From: a bacterium UBP10_UBA1149
GTDB lineage: Bacteria; Desulfobacterota; Binatia; UBA1149
DNA: 16,627 nucleotides
Direction of reading: 5' to 3'
Assembly: GCA_002311335.1 (NCBI GenBank)
Contig: DBZX01000015.1
Coordinates: 74,919-91,545, forward strand
Shown: one piece after another, positions 1-6,640 of the stretch
Layout: each line of letters opens with the position of its first letter
Numbering within the stretch: position 1 is the first letter of the stretch
Made by a program: the position numbers and the translations under genes
The notes under the pieces: generated by a model
Told to the model about the DNA's origin: nothing
The model's database searches: none
What the model saw: the letters and a program-made list of their open reading frames with translations, nothing else

Positions 1-128
1 TGGTGAGGGCGGCGTCGACACGACGCGCGATACTAGCCTGCCCGCGTAGCTGTTTCACCAGCCGGGTGCCTGCTGCCGCGACCAGCGGCGGGCTTGCGCT
101 GGCGTGTAAGCCAGACCGGGGCTAAGCT

Positions 129-626
129 TTGTCCGTGGCCGAGCTGGAAACGAGACAACTGCCCAGGCTGGGATCCGACGAGGTGGCGGATCTGCCGGGG
201 CCGGGGCGCAGGGTGCTGCTGCTCTACAAGGCCGGCTGTCCCACCTGTCGCGTCGCCCTGCCCCTGCTCGAGCAGCTCTATCGCCGGGGTGAAGGCATTA
301 TCGATATCGCGGCCGTGTCCCAGGACAGCCTCGAGGAGACCGAGGACTTTGTTCGCGACAACAAGATAACCATGCCGGTGTACCTGGATAACCCCGGCTG
401 GCCGCTCTCGACCGAGCTGGGCCTGGCCTCGGTGCCGGTACTGCTGCAGCTCGATGGAGGGTCACTGGGGTCGGCGATCGAAGGTTTCAGCCGCGAGGAG
501 TACCGGCGGGAGATGGAGCTCATGGTCAGCGCTACAGGGCTGGAATGGGATTGTGCCTATCTCTTCGACACCCCGGAGTTACCCGACTTCAAGCCCGGTT
601 GTGGCAGCCGCCACCTGCAGGGGTAG
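129..626 (+). CDS. Thioredoxin-fold protein with CPTC motif
   Basis: Predicted 165-residue thiol-disulfide protein of the thioredoxin superfamily. What is seen: a hydrophobic beta strand followed by a C-P-T-C motif at Cys37-Cys40, in the place of the thioredoxin CGPC, and a candidate cis-proline at Pro103 in a S-V-P-V stretch. The C-terminus ends in F-K-P-G-C-G-S-R, which carries a third conserved-looking cysteine at 158. There is no signal peptide or membrane segment, so it is probably cytoplasmic. The start is TTG at 129, because an in-frame TAA lies at 123-125 and a GGGG run (118-121) sits 7 nt upstream; GTG at 135 is the alternative. Its stop codon abuts the stop of the convergent gene. 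The partner and the exact reaction (reductase, isomerase or peroxiredoxin-like) cannot be told from the sequence. Confidence 0.8.
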   Translation: MSVAELETRQLPRLGSDEVADLPGPGRRVLLLYKAGCPTCRVALPLLEQLYRRGEGIIDIAAVSQDSLEETEDFVRDNKITMPVYLDNPGWPLSTELGLASVPVLLQLDGGSLGSAIEGFSREEYRREMELMVSATGLEWDCAYLFDTPELPDFKPGCGSRHLQG

Positions 627-1556
627 TCAGCCGGTCTCGAGCAGTTCTTCTTCGGTCACTTCAGATTCGTCGTCGTCGCTGCCGGCCCACACGATCTTGC
701 GGTAGTCGAAGTTACGGTTTCCCAGCAGGTCGGATTTCACCACTTCGAAGTAGGGTGAGAGGTCGAAGTCCCGTGGTGTGACCAGGTTGGGGTCGCAGGC
801 TGTGAAGACCCCGTCGTTGACGAGGTCGGGCTCTGCCCGGCCGAACCACCTCTTGCGTGGCTTGCCGGTGTCTACCTGCACGCGTCCGGAAACCCGCGGC
901 GAGGTCACCAGTGGTTGCACCGGGTAACGTACCTTCTGAAAGGCAGCGGTTATCTGCGCCGAGCAGATTACTTCCTTGGACAGGGTGCCCGCGTGTTCGA
1001 GCATGCTGTGCCGGAAGCGCTTGGGGATCAGGGTCACCGGAAAGAAGTAACGAAGCAGGTCGAATATCTGCTCGATGTTGTACTTCGAGCCTATCTGGTC
1101 GATGACAGTGGCGAGCACCGTGTTGAGGTCACCGGGTCGCAGCTTGAAGGGGCGGCATATTCTCACGTTGTGATTGCGGTATTTTGACAGCGGCGCAGGG
1201 GCGACGCCGTTCTCGACCGTGGCCTCGACGAGTAGTGTCGAGGCTTCGTCGCCGTACAAGCGGTGAAGCTCGTCGGCCTGGGGCCCACCTCGCTTGAACA
1301 GCGCGTCGCCGACGTAGAGCGCCGAGTGCGACCACGAACTCTGCGTCAGGTACTTGATGACTTCGCTTATGCGCTGGCTTCCGTCCACCAGCAGGACGTC
1401 GCCCGGCTGTATGACATCGCGCAGGCGACCCATGTCACTGGGCAACAGTTGCCGGTAACCCATGCGTTCCCTGACAAGGGTGGCCGTCAGTCGGCGGATG
1501 ATGAACTGTTTCAGACGCTGGTACATGTGCTCTCGGACCTGTCCGCAGTCATACAT
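627..1556 (-). CDS. YiiX/C92-family permuted papain-like enzyme
   Basis: Predicted cysteine hydrolase or amidase of the permuted NlpC/P60-papain group (YaeF/YiiX, C92), up to 309 residues. What is seen: a P-G-D-V-L-L-V segment at about 51-57, then S-W-S-H-S-A-L-Y-V-G with the candidate catalytic His77, a V-E-A-T strand near 110, a G-S-K-Y-N segment near 156-160, and I-C-S-A-Q with the candidate nucleophile Cys198. The order His then Cys is the permuted arrangement of this family. Members act on amide or ester bonds in peptidoglycan, peptides or lipids, but the substrate is not predictable here. No signal peptide is seen. The tail (about 292-309) is strongly acidic. ATG at 1556 has no clear ribosome binding site. 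ATG at 1526 (Met11) has GAGAG just upstream and may be the true start. Confidence 0.75.
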   Translation of the reverse strand: MYDCGQVREHMYQRLKQFIIRRLTATLVRERMGYRQLLPSDMGRLRDVIQPGDVLLVDGSQRISEVIKYLTQSSWSHSALYVGDALFKRGGPQADELHRLYGDEASTLLVEATVENGVAPAPLSKYRNHNVRICRPFKLRPGDLNTVLATVIDQIGSKYNIEQIFDLLRYFFPVTLIPKRFRHSMLEHAGTLSKEVICSAQITAAFQKVRYPVQPLVTSPRVSGRVQVDTGKPRKRWFGRAEPDLVNDGVFTACDPNLVTPRDFDLSPYFEVVKSDLLGNRNFDYRKIVWAGSDDDESEVTEEELLETG

Positions 1557-1680
1557 TCTAGCGCCCGGAAGGCCCGCTGGGAATGCATTTTCGTCTGCCG
1601 GGCCAATTTTACCCCTACCGGGTGGCGGCTTTTCCCGCTTAGCTGGTCTGCGGCGGCGGCGGCGCTGCGCGTCAATGGCG

Positions 1681-1694
1681 CCCCCTTGCGGGGG
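1681..1694 (-). terminator. GNRA-loop hairpin after the transporter stop codon
   Basis: Read on the minus strand, CCCCC-GCAA-GGGGG begins immediately after the TGA stop of the Nramp-type gene (1695-1697). It forms a perfect 5-bp GC stem closed by a GCAA tetraloop. No U-tract follows, so it may be a weak terminator, a 3' stabilising hairpin or a copy of a small dispersed palindrome. A near-identical hairpin lies at 11842-11855. Confidence 0.4.
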
Positions 1695-3083
1695 TCAGCC
1701 CACGAACAACTGTTGAACGACCACGCCCACCGAGATGGTGGCAAACGCGATGTAGAACAGGCTCACGCCCGACATGGCCAGTCGCGCGGTCATCGAGGGC
1801 CGGCACAACTCGGGCAATTCGCGGATGTTGCTCCACAGCAGCAGGGGGCAGTAGACCGCCATGGCTATGCCGCCGAAGAAGCCGGCCGAGAGCAGGAAGA
1901 CAAACGGGGGCAGCGCTCCCCATGCCCAGGTGAGCGCGGTGCCCACCACCATCCAGCCCAGGGCTATGCCCCGGTACCAGTCCTTGAGGCTCCAGCGGCG
2001 GCTCCAGCGGTAGTTGTTGTGCAGCAGGTCTGCGCAGCTGCGGGCGACGCCGTCGAGCAGGGTGAGCTGGGTGGTGAACAGGCAGGCGATGCCTATGACC
2101 ATGAAGAGGATTTTTCCTCCCGGCCCCCACACAGTGTCCAACATCACCGCCTCTTCGTAGAGCAGGGCCTCGTTGGACGGGACTATGCCGGCCGGGTGCA
2201 GCACCGCCAGTGCGGCAAAGATAAACAACAGTATCGTCACGAGGTTGGTGAGCCAGAAAAAGATCACCTGGTCACGGGCCATGTGTCTGAACCAGCGGCT
2301 CCAGCGGTCGGCGTTTGCGCTGCTATCGTCGGGGATCCAGGCTTCGTTTGATTCGCCGGAGTTGGCCAGACGCCCGCACATTCCCCAGCCCTTGTCGCGC
2401 AGGTAATACGAGAACAACAGGTTGGCGGTTCCTCCGGCGCCGGCAAAGACGATGGCTGACAGCAGTTGGTAGGGCGGCATGTCGGGTGGCTTTACGCCCA
2501 CCGAGGCTATGCCGCGGGCGAGCTCGGCGACGGTCTCGCCGTTGCCCAGCCTGGCCACTATCACCAGCAGGCCCAGCAGCATGAAGACGACCAGGGCGGT
2601 GACGATTTTTTCCATCCACCCGTAGACGTTGCGCGGCCCGAACATGACCAGCGCCACGATGGCAAAGGTGAGCGCCGTCCAGACCCAGGGATCGCCGGGG
2701 CCATCGAGCCCGACCACGATCACCTTGACGGCGCCTGCGCAGGTGCGCGCCCAGCCCGGGACATCCAGCGACACGACGTTGAGCAGCAGGAACACCGGCA
2801 CCCAGCCGCGCCCCCGGCGGGCCAGGGCCCCGTAGGCGCTTTCGCCCGTGGCCAGGGTGTAGCGGCCTATCTCCAGGTTGATGATCAGTTGCAGGCTCAC
2901 GCCGAGCACGGCGGCCCAAGCCACCGTGGCGCCGAAGCGTGCCGTGATAACGGGCCAGATGACCAGCTCGCCCGCGCCAATGGCCAGGCCGACGAGCATG
3001 ACGCCGGGGCCGAGCAGGCGGGTGAAGCCGCGCGGCTTGTCCGGCAGCAGGGCGGGGCGTAGCGGGGGAGGCGAAACAGACAT
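1695..3083 (-). CDS. Nramp-fold transporter lacking DPGN/MPH metal motifs
   Basis: Predicted inner-membrane secondary transporter of 462 residues in the Nramp/SLC11-like group, with about 11 hydrophobic segments. The first membrane segment follows the family pattern G-P-G at 25-27. The canonical metal-binding D-P-G-N is replaced by G-A-G-E (about 36-39), and the M-P-H-N of TM6 appears as G-T-A-N (about 218-221). The residues that bind transition metals in true Nramp proteins are therefore absent, and the substrate is probably not Mn2+/Fe2+. A long polar loop (about 228-270) follows TM6. The gene lies 29 bp downstream of asd on the same strand and is probably co-transcribed with it. The ATG start lacks a strong Shine-Dalgarno. 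It is a remote Nramp-family member; an amino-acid or other APC-superfamily transporter with convergent features cannot be excluded. Confidence 0.75.
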   Translation of the reverse strand: MSVSPPPLRPALLPDKPRGFTRLLGPGVMLVGLAIGAGELVIWPVITARFGATVAWAAVLGVSLQLIINLEIGRYTLATGESAYGALARRGRGWVPVFLLLNVVSLDVPGWARTCAGAVKVIVVGLDGPGDPWVWTALTFAIVALVMFGPRNVYGWMEKIVTALVVFMLLGLLVIVARLGNGETVAELARGIASVGVKPPDMPPYQLLSAIVFAGAGGTANLLFSYYLRDKGWGMCGRLANSGESNEAWIPDDSSANADRWSRWFRHMARDQVIFFWLTNLVTILLFIFAALAVLHPAGIVPSNEALLYEEAVMLDTVWGPGGKILFMVIGIACLFTTQLTLLDGVARSCADLLHNNYRWSRRWSLKDWYRGIALGWMVVGTALTWAWGALPPFVFLLSAGFFGGIAMAVYCPLLLWSNIRELPELCRPSMTARLAMSGVSLFYIAFATISVGVVVQQLFVG

Positions 3084-3112
3084 CGGCTGAGTCGAATCCG
3101 CTGCTTTGCTCT

Positions 3113-4195
3113 TCAGAGTATGCCGCGGTCGAGCAGGTACTCGGCTATGAGCAGGGCTCCCTTGGCCGCGCCCATCTTGGTGTTGTGTGACACCAGCATG
3201 TAGCGCAGGCCGTGCCGGTACAGCGGCTCTTCGCGGATTCGACCCACCGAGGTGGTCATGCCGTCACCGGCGTCGCGGTCGAGCCTGGGCTGGGGCCTGA
3301 AGGGGTCGTCGTGCACGTATATCAGCGTTTCGGGCATCGAAGGCAGCTTGAGCCGCGCCGCCCGCTTGCCCGCCGTGCGCAGGGCCGCGGCCGCCTGGGC
3401 AGGTGTCGCAGGTCGTTCGAGTTCCAGCGATACGGCCTCGGTGTGGCCTTCGAGCACCGCCGCCCGCGTGCAGGTGCACGACACCTTCACCGAAGATTCC
3501 ACGAGTTTGCCGGCGACGACCTTGCCCAGCAGCTTGCGGGCCTCGGCCGTCACCTTTTCTTCTTCCGAGGGAATGTAGGGAATGACGTTGTCTATGGCGT
3601 CCAGCGCGGCGACTCCCGGTGAACGGCCGGCTCCCGAAATGCCCTGCATGGAAACCATCGATACTTTCTTGACCCCGAAGCGTTCGTCCAGCGGCTTCAG
3701 GGTTATGGCCAGGCCGGTAACGGTGCAGTTGGGCTGGGGGAGGATGAATCCTTTCCAGCCACGGTTCTTCTGTTGGCGGCGTAGCAAGGTGGCCTGTTGC
3801 AGGCTGACGCCGGGTAGCAACAGCGGCACGTCGTCTTCGTAGCGAAAGGCGGAGGCGGTGCTCACCACCGGGGTGGTCTGCGCGTACATCGGTTCGAGGT
3901 CGGCGGCGACGTCGGATTCCACCGCCGAGAACACGAGGTCGACGTTGTCCAGTTTCAGGTCTTCCCCGTTCTCCACGATCATGCCGAGCACAGATTCCGG
4001 GGGACTGCCGCCAGCCCACCAGCGCAGTGAACCAGTGGATTCATCACGCAGCGCGTCACCGTATTTTTTCCCCGCCGAACGGGGGGAAGCCCCCAGTCGA
4101 GCGATCCTGAACCAGGGGTGCTCGGCCAGGGCCGCGACGAATTGCTGCCCGGCAATACCCGTGGCTCCGACAATGGCTACCTTCATTTTTCTCAT
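3113..4195 (-). CDS. asd: Aspartate-semialdehyde dehydrogenase (archaeal/fungal-type)
   Basis: Cytoplasmic NADP-dependent enzyme of 360 residues that reduces beta-aspartyl phosphate to aspartate-semialdehyde, the branch point to lysine/diaminopimelate, threonine and methionine. What is seen: an N-terminal Rossmann glycine motif V-G-A-T-G-I-A-G (about 9-16), the catalytic cysteine in Q-P-N-C-T-V-T (Cys157), S-M-Q-G-I-S-G-A-G (about 182-190), and the base His251 in L-E-G-H-T-E. The Q-P-N-C-T and G-H-T-E sequences and the overall pattern match the archaeal/yeast-type subfamily rather than the E. coli Asd type. Length is normal. The first ATG (4195) has GAGACAGG close upstream; Met4 (4186) is an alternative start. 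It heads a likely two-gene unit with the downstream transporter, with no other biosynthetic gene beside it. Confidence 0.93.
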   Translation of the reverse strand: MRKMKVAIVGATGIAGQQFVAALAEHPWFRIARLGASPRSAGKKYGDALRDESTGSLRWWAGGSPPESVLGMIVENGEDLKLDNVDLVFSAVESDVAADLEPMYAQTTPVVSTASAFRYEDDVPLLLPGVSLQQATLLRRQQKNRGWKGFILPQPNCTVTGLAITLKPLDERFGVKKVSMVSMQGISGAGRSPGVAALDAIDNVIPYIPSEEEKVTAEARKLLGKVVAGKLVESSVKVSCTCTRAAVLEGHTEAVSLELERPATPAQAAAALRTAGKRAARLKLPSMPETLIYVHDDPFRPQPRLDRDAGDGMTTSVGRIREEPLYRHGLRYMLVSHNTKMGAAKGALLIAEYLLDRGIL

Positions 4196-4375
4196 GCCTG
4201 TCTCACTCGTAAGTGACAGAGTTTACGCGTACCTGCAGGGGATTGAAACCAGTTGCTGCTTGCGTGGGCAACCCTCATTGTTTGAACGATCGTGAAGTGG
4301 TCCCGGCACATGCGCTGTGTGCGAAAGGGGGGGTGAACTTGCCCGCTACGGTTGCCGGGGCTACTGTCATTGTGT
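4196..4375. promoter_or_regulatory. Divergent intergenic region asd / DUF3024 gene
   Basis: This 180-bp gap must hold the promoters for both directions. On the plus strand, TTGCCC (4339-4344) and TACTGT (4362-4367) are separated by 17 bp. That would start transcription about at the ATG at 4376, fitting the missing ribosome binding site there. On the minus strand, TTTCAA and TAAACT (4220-4225) are 17 bp apart, a weaker candidate for asd. No RNA gene or strong hairpin was seen. Confidence 0.3.
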
Positions 4376-4744
4376 ATGGCACGTCCCTCCGCTCGCAAGA
4401 AAACCCAACGCATCGCATCGGTGCACGAGTTTATGGCCCCCTTCGTCCGACGCGTACTCGGCTGGAGAGTAGGACCCAGGGGAATACTCACGGCCAGGTG
4501 TTCGGCGGCGGGAGTCATCACGGTGGTGCATCGCTTTCGCGATGGGTGCAATGGCGATATCGTCGATCACCGCATTGCCCAGTTGAGGCCGGAGAAAGAA
4601 AGCGGCTACAAGCTCTTCTGGAAAAAGGGGAACGGGCGTTGGGCGGCTTACTACGACGATCGCGGAGACGCGGTCGAGGGTTCGCTTGCCGACTGCGTCG
4701 GCGAGATCTCCCGCGACCCCTTCGGCTGCTACTGGAATTCCTGA
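4376..4744 (+). CDS. DUF3024-like small protein
   Basis: Predicted 122-residue protein of unknown function, resembling the DUF3024 family. What is seen: a basic N-terminal stretch (R-P-S-A-R-K-K), a strand-rich middle, then I-A-Q-L-R-P (about 67-72), Y-K-L-F-W-K-K-G-N-G-R-W (about 78-89) and a C-terminal D-P-F-G-C-Y-W (about 114-120). As I recall the family, it shares the pattern 'LYW-x-GRW-x-Y' followed by 'DP-x-G-x-FW'. The ATG at 4376 is preferred over an upstream TTG at 4352 because the protein-like sequence begins there, although no Shine-Dalgarno is evident. It lies 29 bp upstream of the lactonase gene on the same strand, so the two may share a transcript. No function can be assigned. 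Confidence 0.62.
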   Translation: MARPSARKKTQRIASVHEFMAPFVRRVLGWRVGPRGILTARCSAAGVITVVHRFRDGCNGDIVDHRIAQLRPEKESGYKLFWKKGNGRWAAYYDDRGDAVEGSLADCVGEISRDPFGCYWNS

Positions 4745-4753
4745 CCGCCCCCG

Positions 4754-4772
4754 TTACAGTCAGTCGCTGTAA
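4754..4772. promoter_or_regulatory. Inverted repeat just upstream of the lactonase start
   Basis: TTACAG (4754-4759) and CTGTAA (4767-4772) form a perfect 6-bp dyad around a 7-nt centre, ending 1 nt before the ATG at 4774. In DNA it could be an operator. In RNA it would place a stem over the ribosome-loading region, where no Shine-Dalgarno is visible. Chance occurrence of a 6-bp dyad is possible. Confidence 0.35.
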
Positions 4773-4773
4773 A

Positions 4774-5772
4774 ATGACCTCTCCTTTCTGCGCGCTTCTG
4801 CGTCTTCTTTCGTGTTGCCTGTTGATCGCTACCCTGCTGCCGGGCTGCGCAGATCAACGACGGGTGCCGCGAATAGAGCCCGTGCTGTGGGGTTGGGAGC
4901 AGGCCCACGAGCCGGTAGACCTGCTGCTGCACGCGTTCAACACCGGCACCATGCGTATCCTGCCCGGCGCGATGGCCAGGGGCGGAAGTTGGCAGGAGGC
5001 CAGCGAAATCCCCGTCCCTGCCTTCGTGGTCGAGCACGAGAGCAAGGGCCTGCTGGTGTTCGACACCGGTTACTCACCTGCAGTAAGGGATAGCCCGGAG
5101 CAGTACCTGGGCCCACTGCTGGCGGCGCTCGATCTCTGTGATACCGAGCCCGGGCAGTCCTTGCCCGAGCAGATGTTGGCGGTGGGGCTGGACCCGGCTG
5201 ACGTTGGCTACGTGGCGGTCTCGCACTTGCATTTTGACCACGCGGGAAGCGTGGAGGCCTTTGCCGGGGCCACCCTGCTGTTGCCGCGCCGCGAGGAAGA
5301 GGGCGCGTGGGGGGCGCGCTGGTTCGAGGATTTTTTCTTCGAGGAGGACTGGGACGACATAGAGCGGCGCACGGTAATCGACTACGCGGCCACCGAGCCC
5401 TGGGCTACTTTTGACGGGCACTACGACGTATTCGGCGATGGCAGTGCCGTGCTCGTAGACCTGCACGGCCACACCGCGGGTACGCAGGGACTGGTGCTGA
5501 GGGGCCGCGGCGGGGTGATACTGCTCACCGGCGACGCGGCCTACACCGAGGCCAGCTGGCGCTACGTGGCACAGCCGGCCTTCGCCCAGGACATGGACGA
5601 CTGGTGGCAACAGGCCTGGCGCATAAATCGTTTTGTGGGTTTGCTCGAAGACGAGGGCGGTGTGCTGGTGGTGCCGGGCCACGATCTCAGGTCCGTGCGG
5701 GAGGCCGACCGCGCCGACCTGCGCTACCATGAGTTCGTGGCCGTGCCGGCCGTCCAGGCAGACGCCGACTGA
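4774..5772 (+). CDS. Metallo-beta-lactamase-fold lactonase-like lipoprotein
   Basis: Predicted outer-surface or periplasmic lipoprotein of 332 residues with a dinuclear-zinc hydrolase fold. What is seen: an N-terminal hydrophobic segment ending in the lipobox L-P-G-C (Cys25), then H-L-H-F-D-H (His151, His153, Asp155, His156), G-H-T-A-G (His233), T-G-D (Asp254) and P-G-H-D (His303). These are the metal ligands in the order found in AHL lactonases such as AiiA/AttM and related cyclic-ester hydrolases. The reading frame is open upstream to 4213, but that part is not protein-like and overlaps the DUF3024-like gene in another frame. ATG at 4774 gives a proper signal peptide, so it was chosen. The likely reaction is hydrolysis of a lactone or ester; quorum quenching is possible but not shown. 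No LuxI/LuxR gene is nearby. Confidence 0.88.
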   Translation: MTSPFCALLRLLSCCLLIATLLPGCADQRRVPRIEPVLWGWEQAHEPVDLLLHAFNTGTMRILPGAMARGGSWQEASEIPVPAFVVEHESKGLLVFDTGYSPAVRDSPEQYLGPLLAALDLCDTEPGQSLPEQMLAVGLDPADVGYVAVSHLHFDHAGSVEAFAGATLLLPRREEEGAWGARWFEDFFFEEDWDDIERRTVIDYAATEPWATFDGHYDVFGDGSAVLVDLHGHTAGTQGLVLRGRGGVILLTGDAAYTEASWRYVAQPAFAQDMDDWWQQAWRINRFVGLLEDEGGVLVVPGHDLRSVREADRADLRYHEFVAVPAVQADAD

Positions 5773-5807
5773 TGTTTTACACGATGTCGGTACACGTTGG
5801 CCGTACT

Positions 5808-5816
5808 TGGTATACT
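5808..5816 (+). promoter_or_regulatory. Extended -10 promoter candidate for the glycosyltransferase
   Basis: TG-G-TATACT matches the extended -10 form TGnTATAAT at all but one base of the hexamer. It lies in the gap after the lactonase gene, about 23 bp before the GTG start, leaving a short leader that still contains the ribosome binding site. No good -35 is seen, as expected for an extended -10 promoter. Confidence 0.4.
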
Positions 5817-5826
5817 CGTTGGGGGC

Positions 5827-5833
5827 AGGGGAG
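5827..5833 (+). promoter_or_regulatory. Ribosome binding site deciding the GTG start at 5839
   Basis: AGGGGAG lies 5 nt before GTG at 5839. It selects this codon over the upstream in-frame TTG at 5797, whose extra 14 residues are not protein-like. Confidence 0.6.
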
Positions 5834-5838
5834 CGTCG

Positions 5839-6588
5839 GTGTACCGGGAAAATAAAATCATAGTGGTCATGCCCGCGTACAATGCGGAGACTACATTGCG
5901 TCGCACCTGGGAAGAGGTCATGGCCCAGGGTGTGGTTGACCGGGTGATCGTGGTCGACGACGGCAGCGCCGACCAGACCGCTGCCATAGCGCGCACGTTT
6001 CCCGATACGACCGTGCTCAGGCACGACAACAATCTCGGCTACGGCGCCAACCAGAAAAGTTGCTATCGGCTCGCCCTCGAAGAAGGTGCCGACATAGTCG
6101 TGATGGTACACCCCGACTACCAGTACACGCCCAGGCTGATACCCGCGTTGGTGGCGGTGATAGGCAGCGGACTGCATCCCTGCGCCATGGGTTCGCGCGT
6201 ACTCGGTGGCTACGCGCTCAAGGGGGGCATGCCGCTGTGGCGCTACATTGCCAATCGCTTTCTCACCGCGGTCGGCAACTTGCTGATGGGGTCAAAACTG
6301 TCCGAACTGCACAGTGGATACCGCGCTTTCTCCAGGCAACTGCTCGAGAAGTTACCGCTGGACGCCAATTCCGACGATTTTGTTTTCGACAACCAGGTGT
6401 TGGCCCAGGTCATGTGGTTCGGCTACACGGTGGCCGAGATCAGCTGCCCTACCAGCTACTGCAACGAAGCGTCGTCCATTAATTTTCGCCGCAGCGTGGT
6501 GTACGGGCTGGGCTGCCTGCGCACGGGTGTGCAATTCAGGCTTGCGCGCGCCGGGCTGCTGAAATCGCCACTGTTTCCGCCCGCCTGA
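5839..6588 (+). CDS. Family 2 glycosyltransferase
   Basis: Predicted 249-residue GT-A-fold glycosyltransferase acting at the cytoplasmic face. What is seen: I-I-V-V-M-P-A-Y-N at 7-15, V-V-D-D-G-S (Asp40-Asp41) for the nucleotide sugar, a second metal or nucleotide motif H-P-D-Y-Q-Y (Asp93) in place of the usual D-x-D, then L-S-E-L-H-S-G-Y-R-A-F-S (about 154-165) and N-S-D-D-F-V-F-D-N-Q (about 177-186). This second half is typical of a GT2 subgroup related to polyprenyl-phosphate sugar transferases. No membrane segment is obvious. Donor and acceptor are unknown, and there is no surrounding polysaccharide cluster. The GTG start is fixed by a strong ribosome binding site. It is the last gene of the plus-strand run, and an inverted repeat follows. 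Confidence 0.9.
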   Translation: MYRENKIIVVMPAYNAETTLRRTWEEVMAQGVVDRVIVVDDGSADQTAAIARTFPDTTVLRHDNNLGYGANQKSCYRLALEEGADIVVMVHPDYQYTPRLIPALVAVIGSGLHPCAMGSRVLGGYALKGGMPLWRYIANRFLTAVGNLLMGSKLSELHSGYRAFSRQLLEKLPLDANSDDFVFDNQVLAQVMWFGYTVAEISCPTSYCNEASSINFRRSVVYGLGCLRTGVQFRLARAGLLKSPLFPPA

Positions 6589-6601
6589 ACTGACTTCTTC
6601 G

Positions 6602-6632
6602 GGCCGGTTTCCCTGGGCGGCGAAACCTGGCC
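6602..6632. terminator. Inverted repeat between convergent genes
   Basis: GGCC-GGTTTC (6602-6611) pairs with GAAACC-T-GGCC (6622-6632), giving a 10-bp stem with one bulged T and a 10-nt loop. It sits in the 52-bp gap between the stops of the converging glycosyltransferase and NUDIX genes, where it can serve both strands. No U-tract is present, so it is a plausible but non-classical terminator. Confidence 0.5.
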
Positions 6633-6640
6633 GCCAGCGG

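Noticed and set aside
1..128. Possible promoter or gene end before the thioredoxin-like gene
   Set aside because: GATACT at 28-33 resembles a -10, but no suitable -35 is present and no protein-like frame ends here. I see nothing firm.
1263..2351. Long plus-strand open frame of 362 codons
   Set aside because: It lies opposite the transporter and the papain-like gene, is rich in Gln, Gly, His and Ala without domain motifs, and is a GC-driven shadow of the real genes.
4213..4773. N-terminal extension of the lactonase frame
   Set aside because: The added 187 residues are Arg-rich and overlap the DUF3024-like gene in another frame. The signal peptide and lipobox begin at 4774.
5074..6177. Minus-strand open frame of 367 codons
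   Set aside because: It runs antisense to the lactonase and glycosyltransferase genes, both of which have clear catalytic motifs. Its composition is not protein-like.
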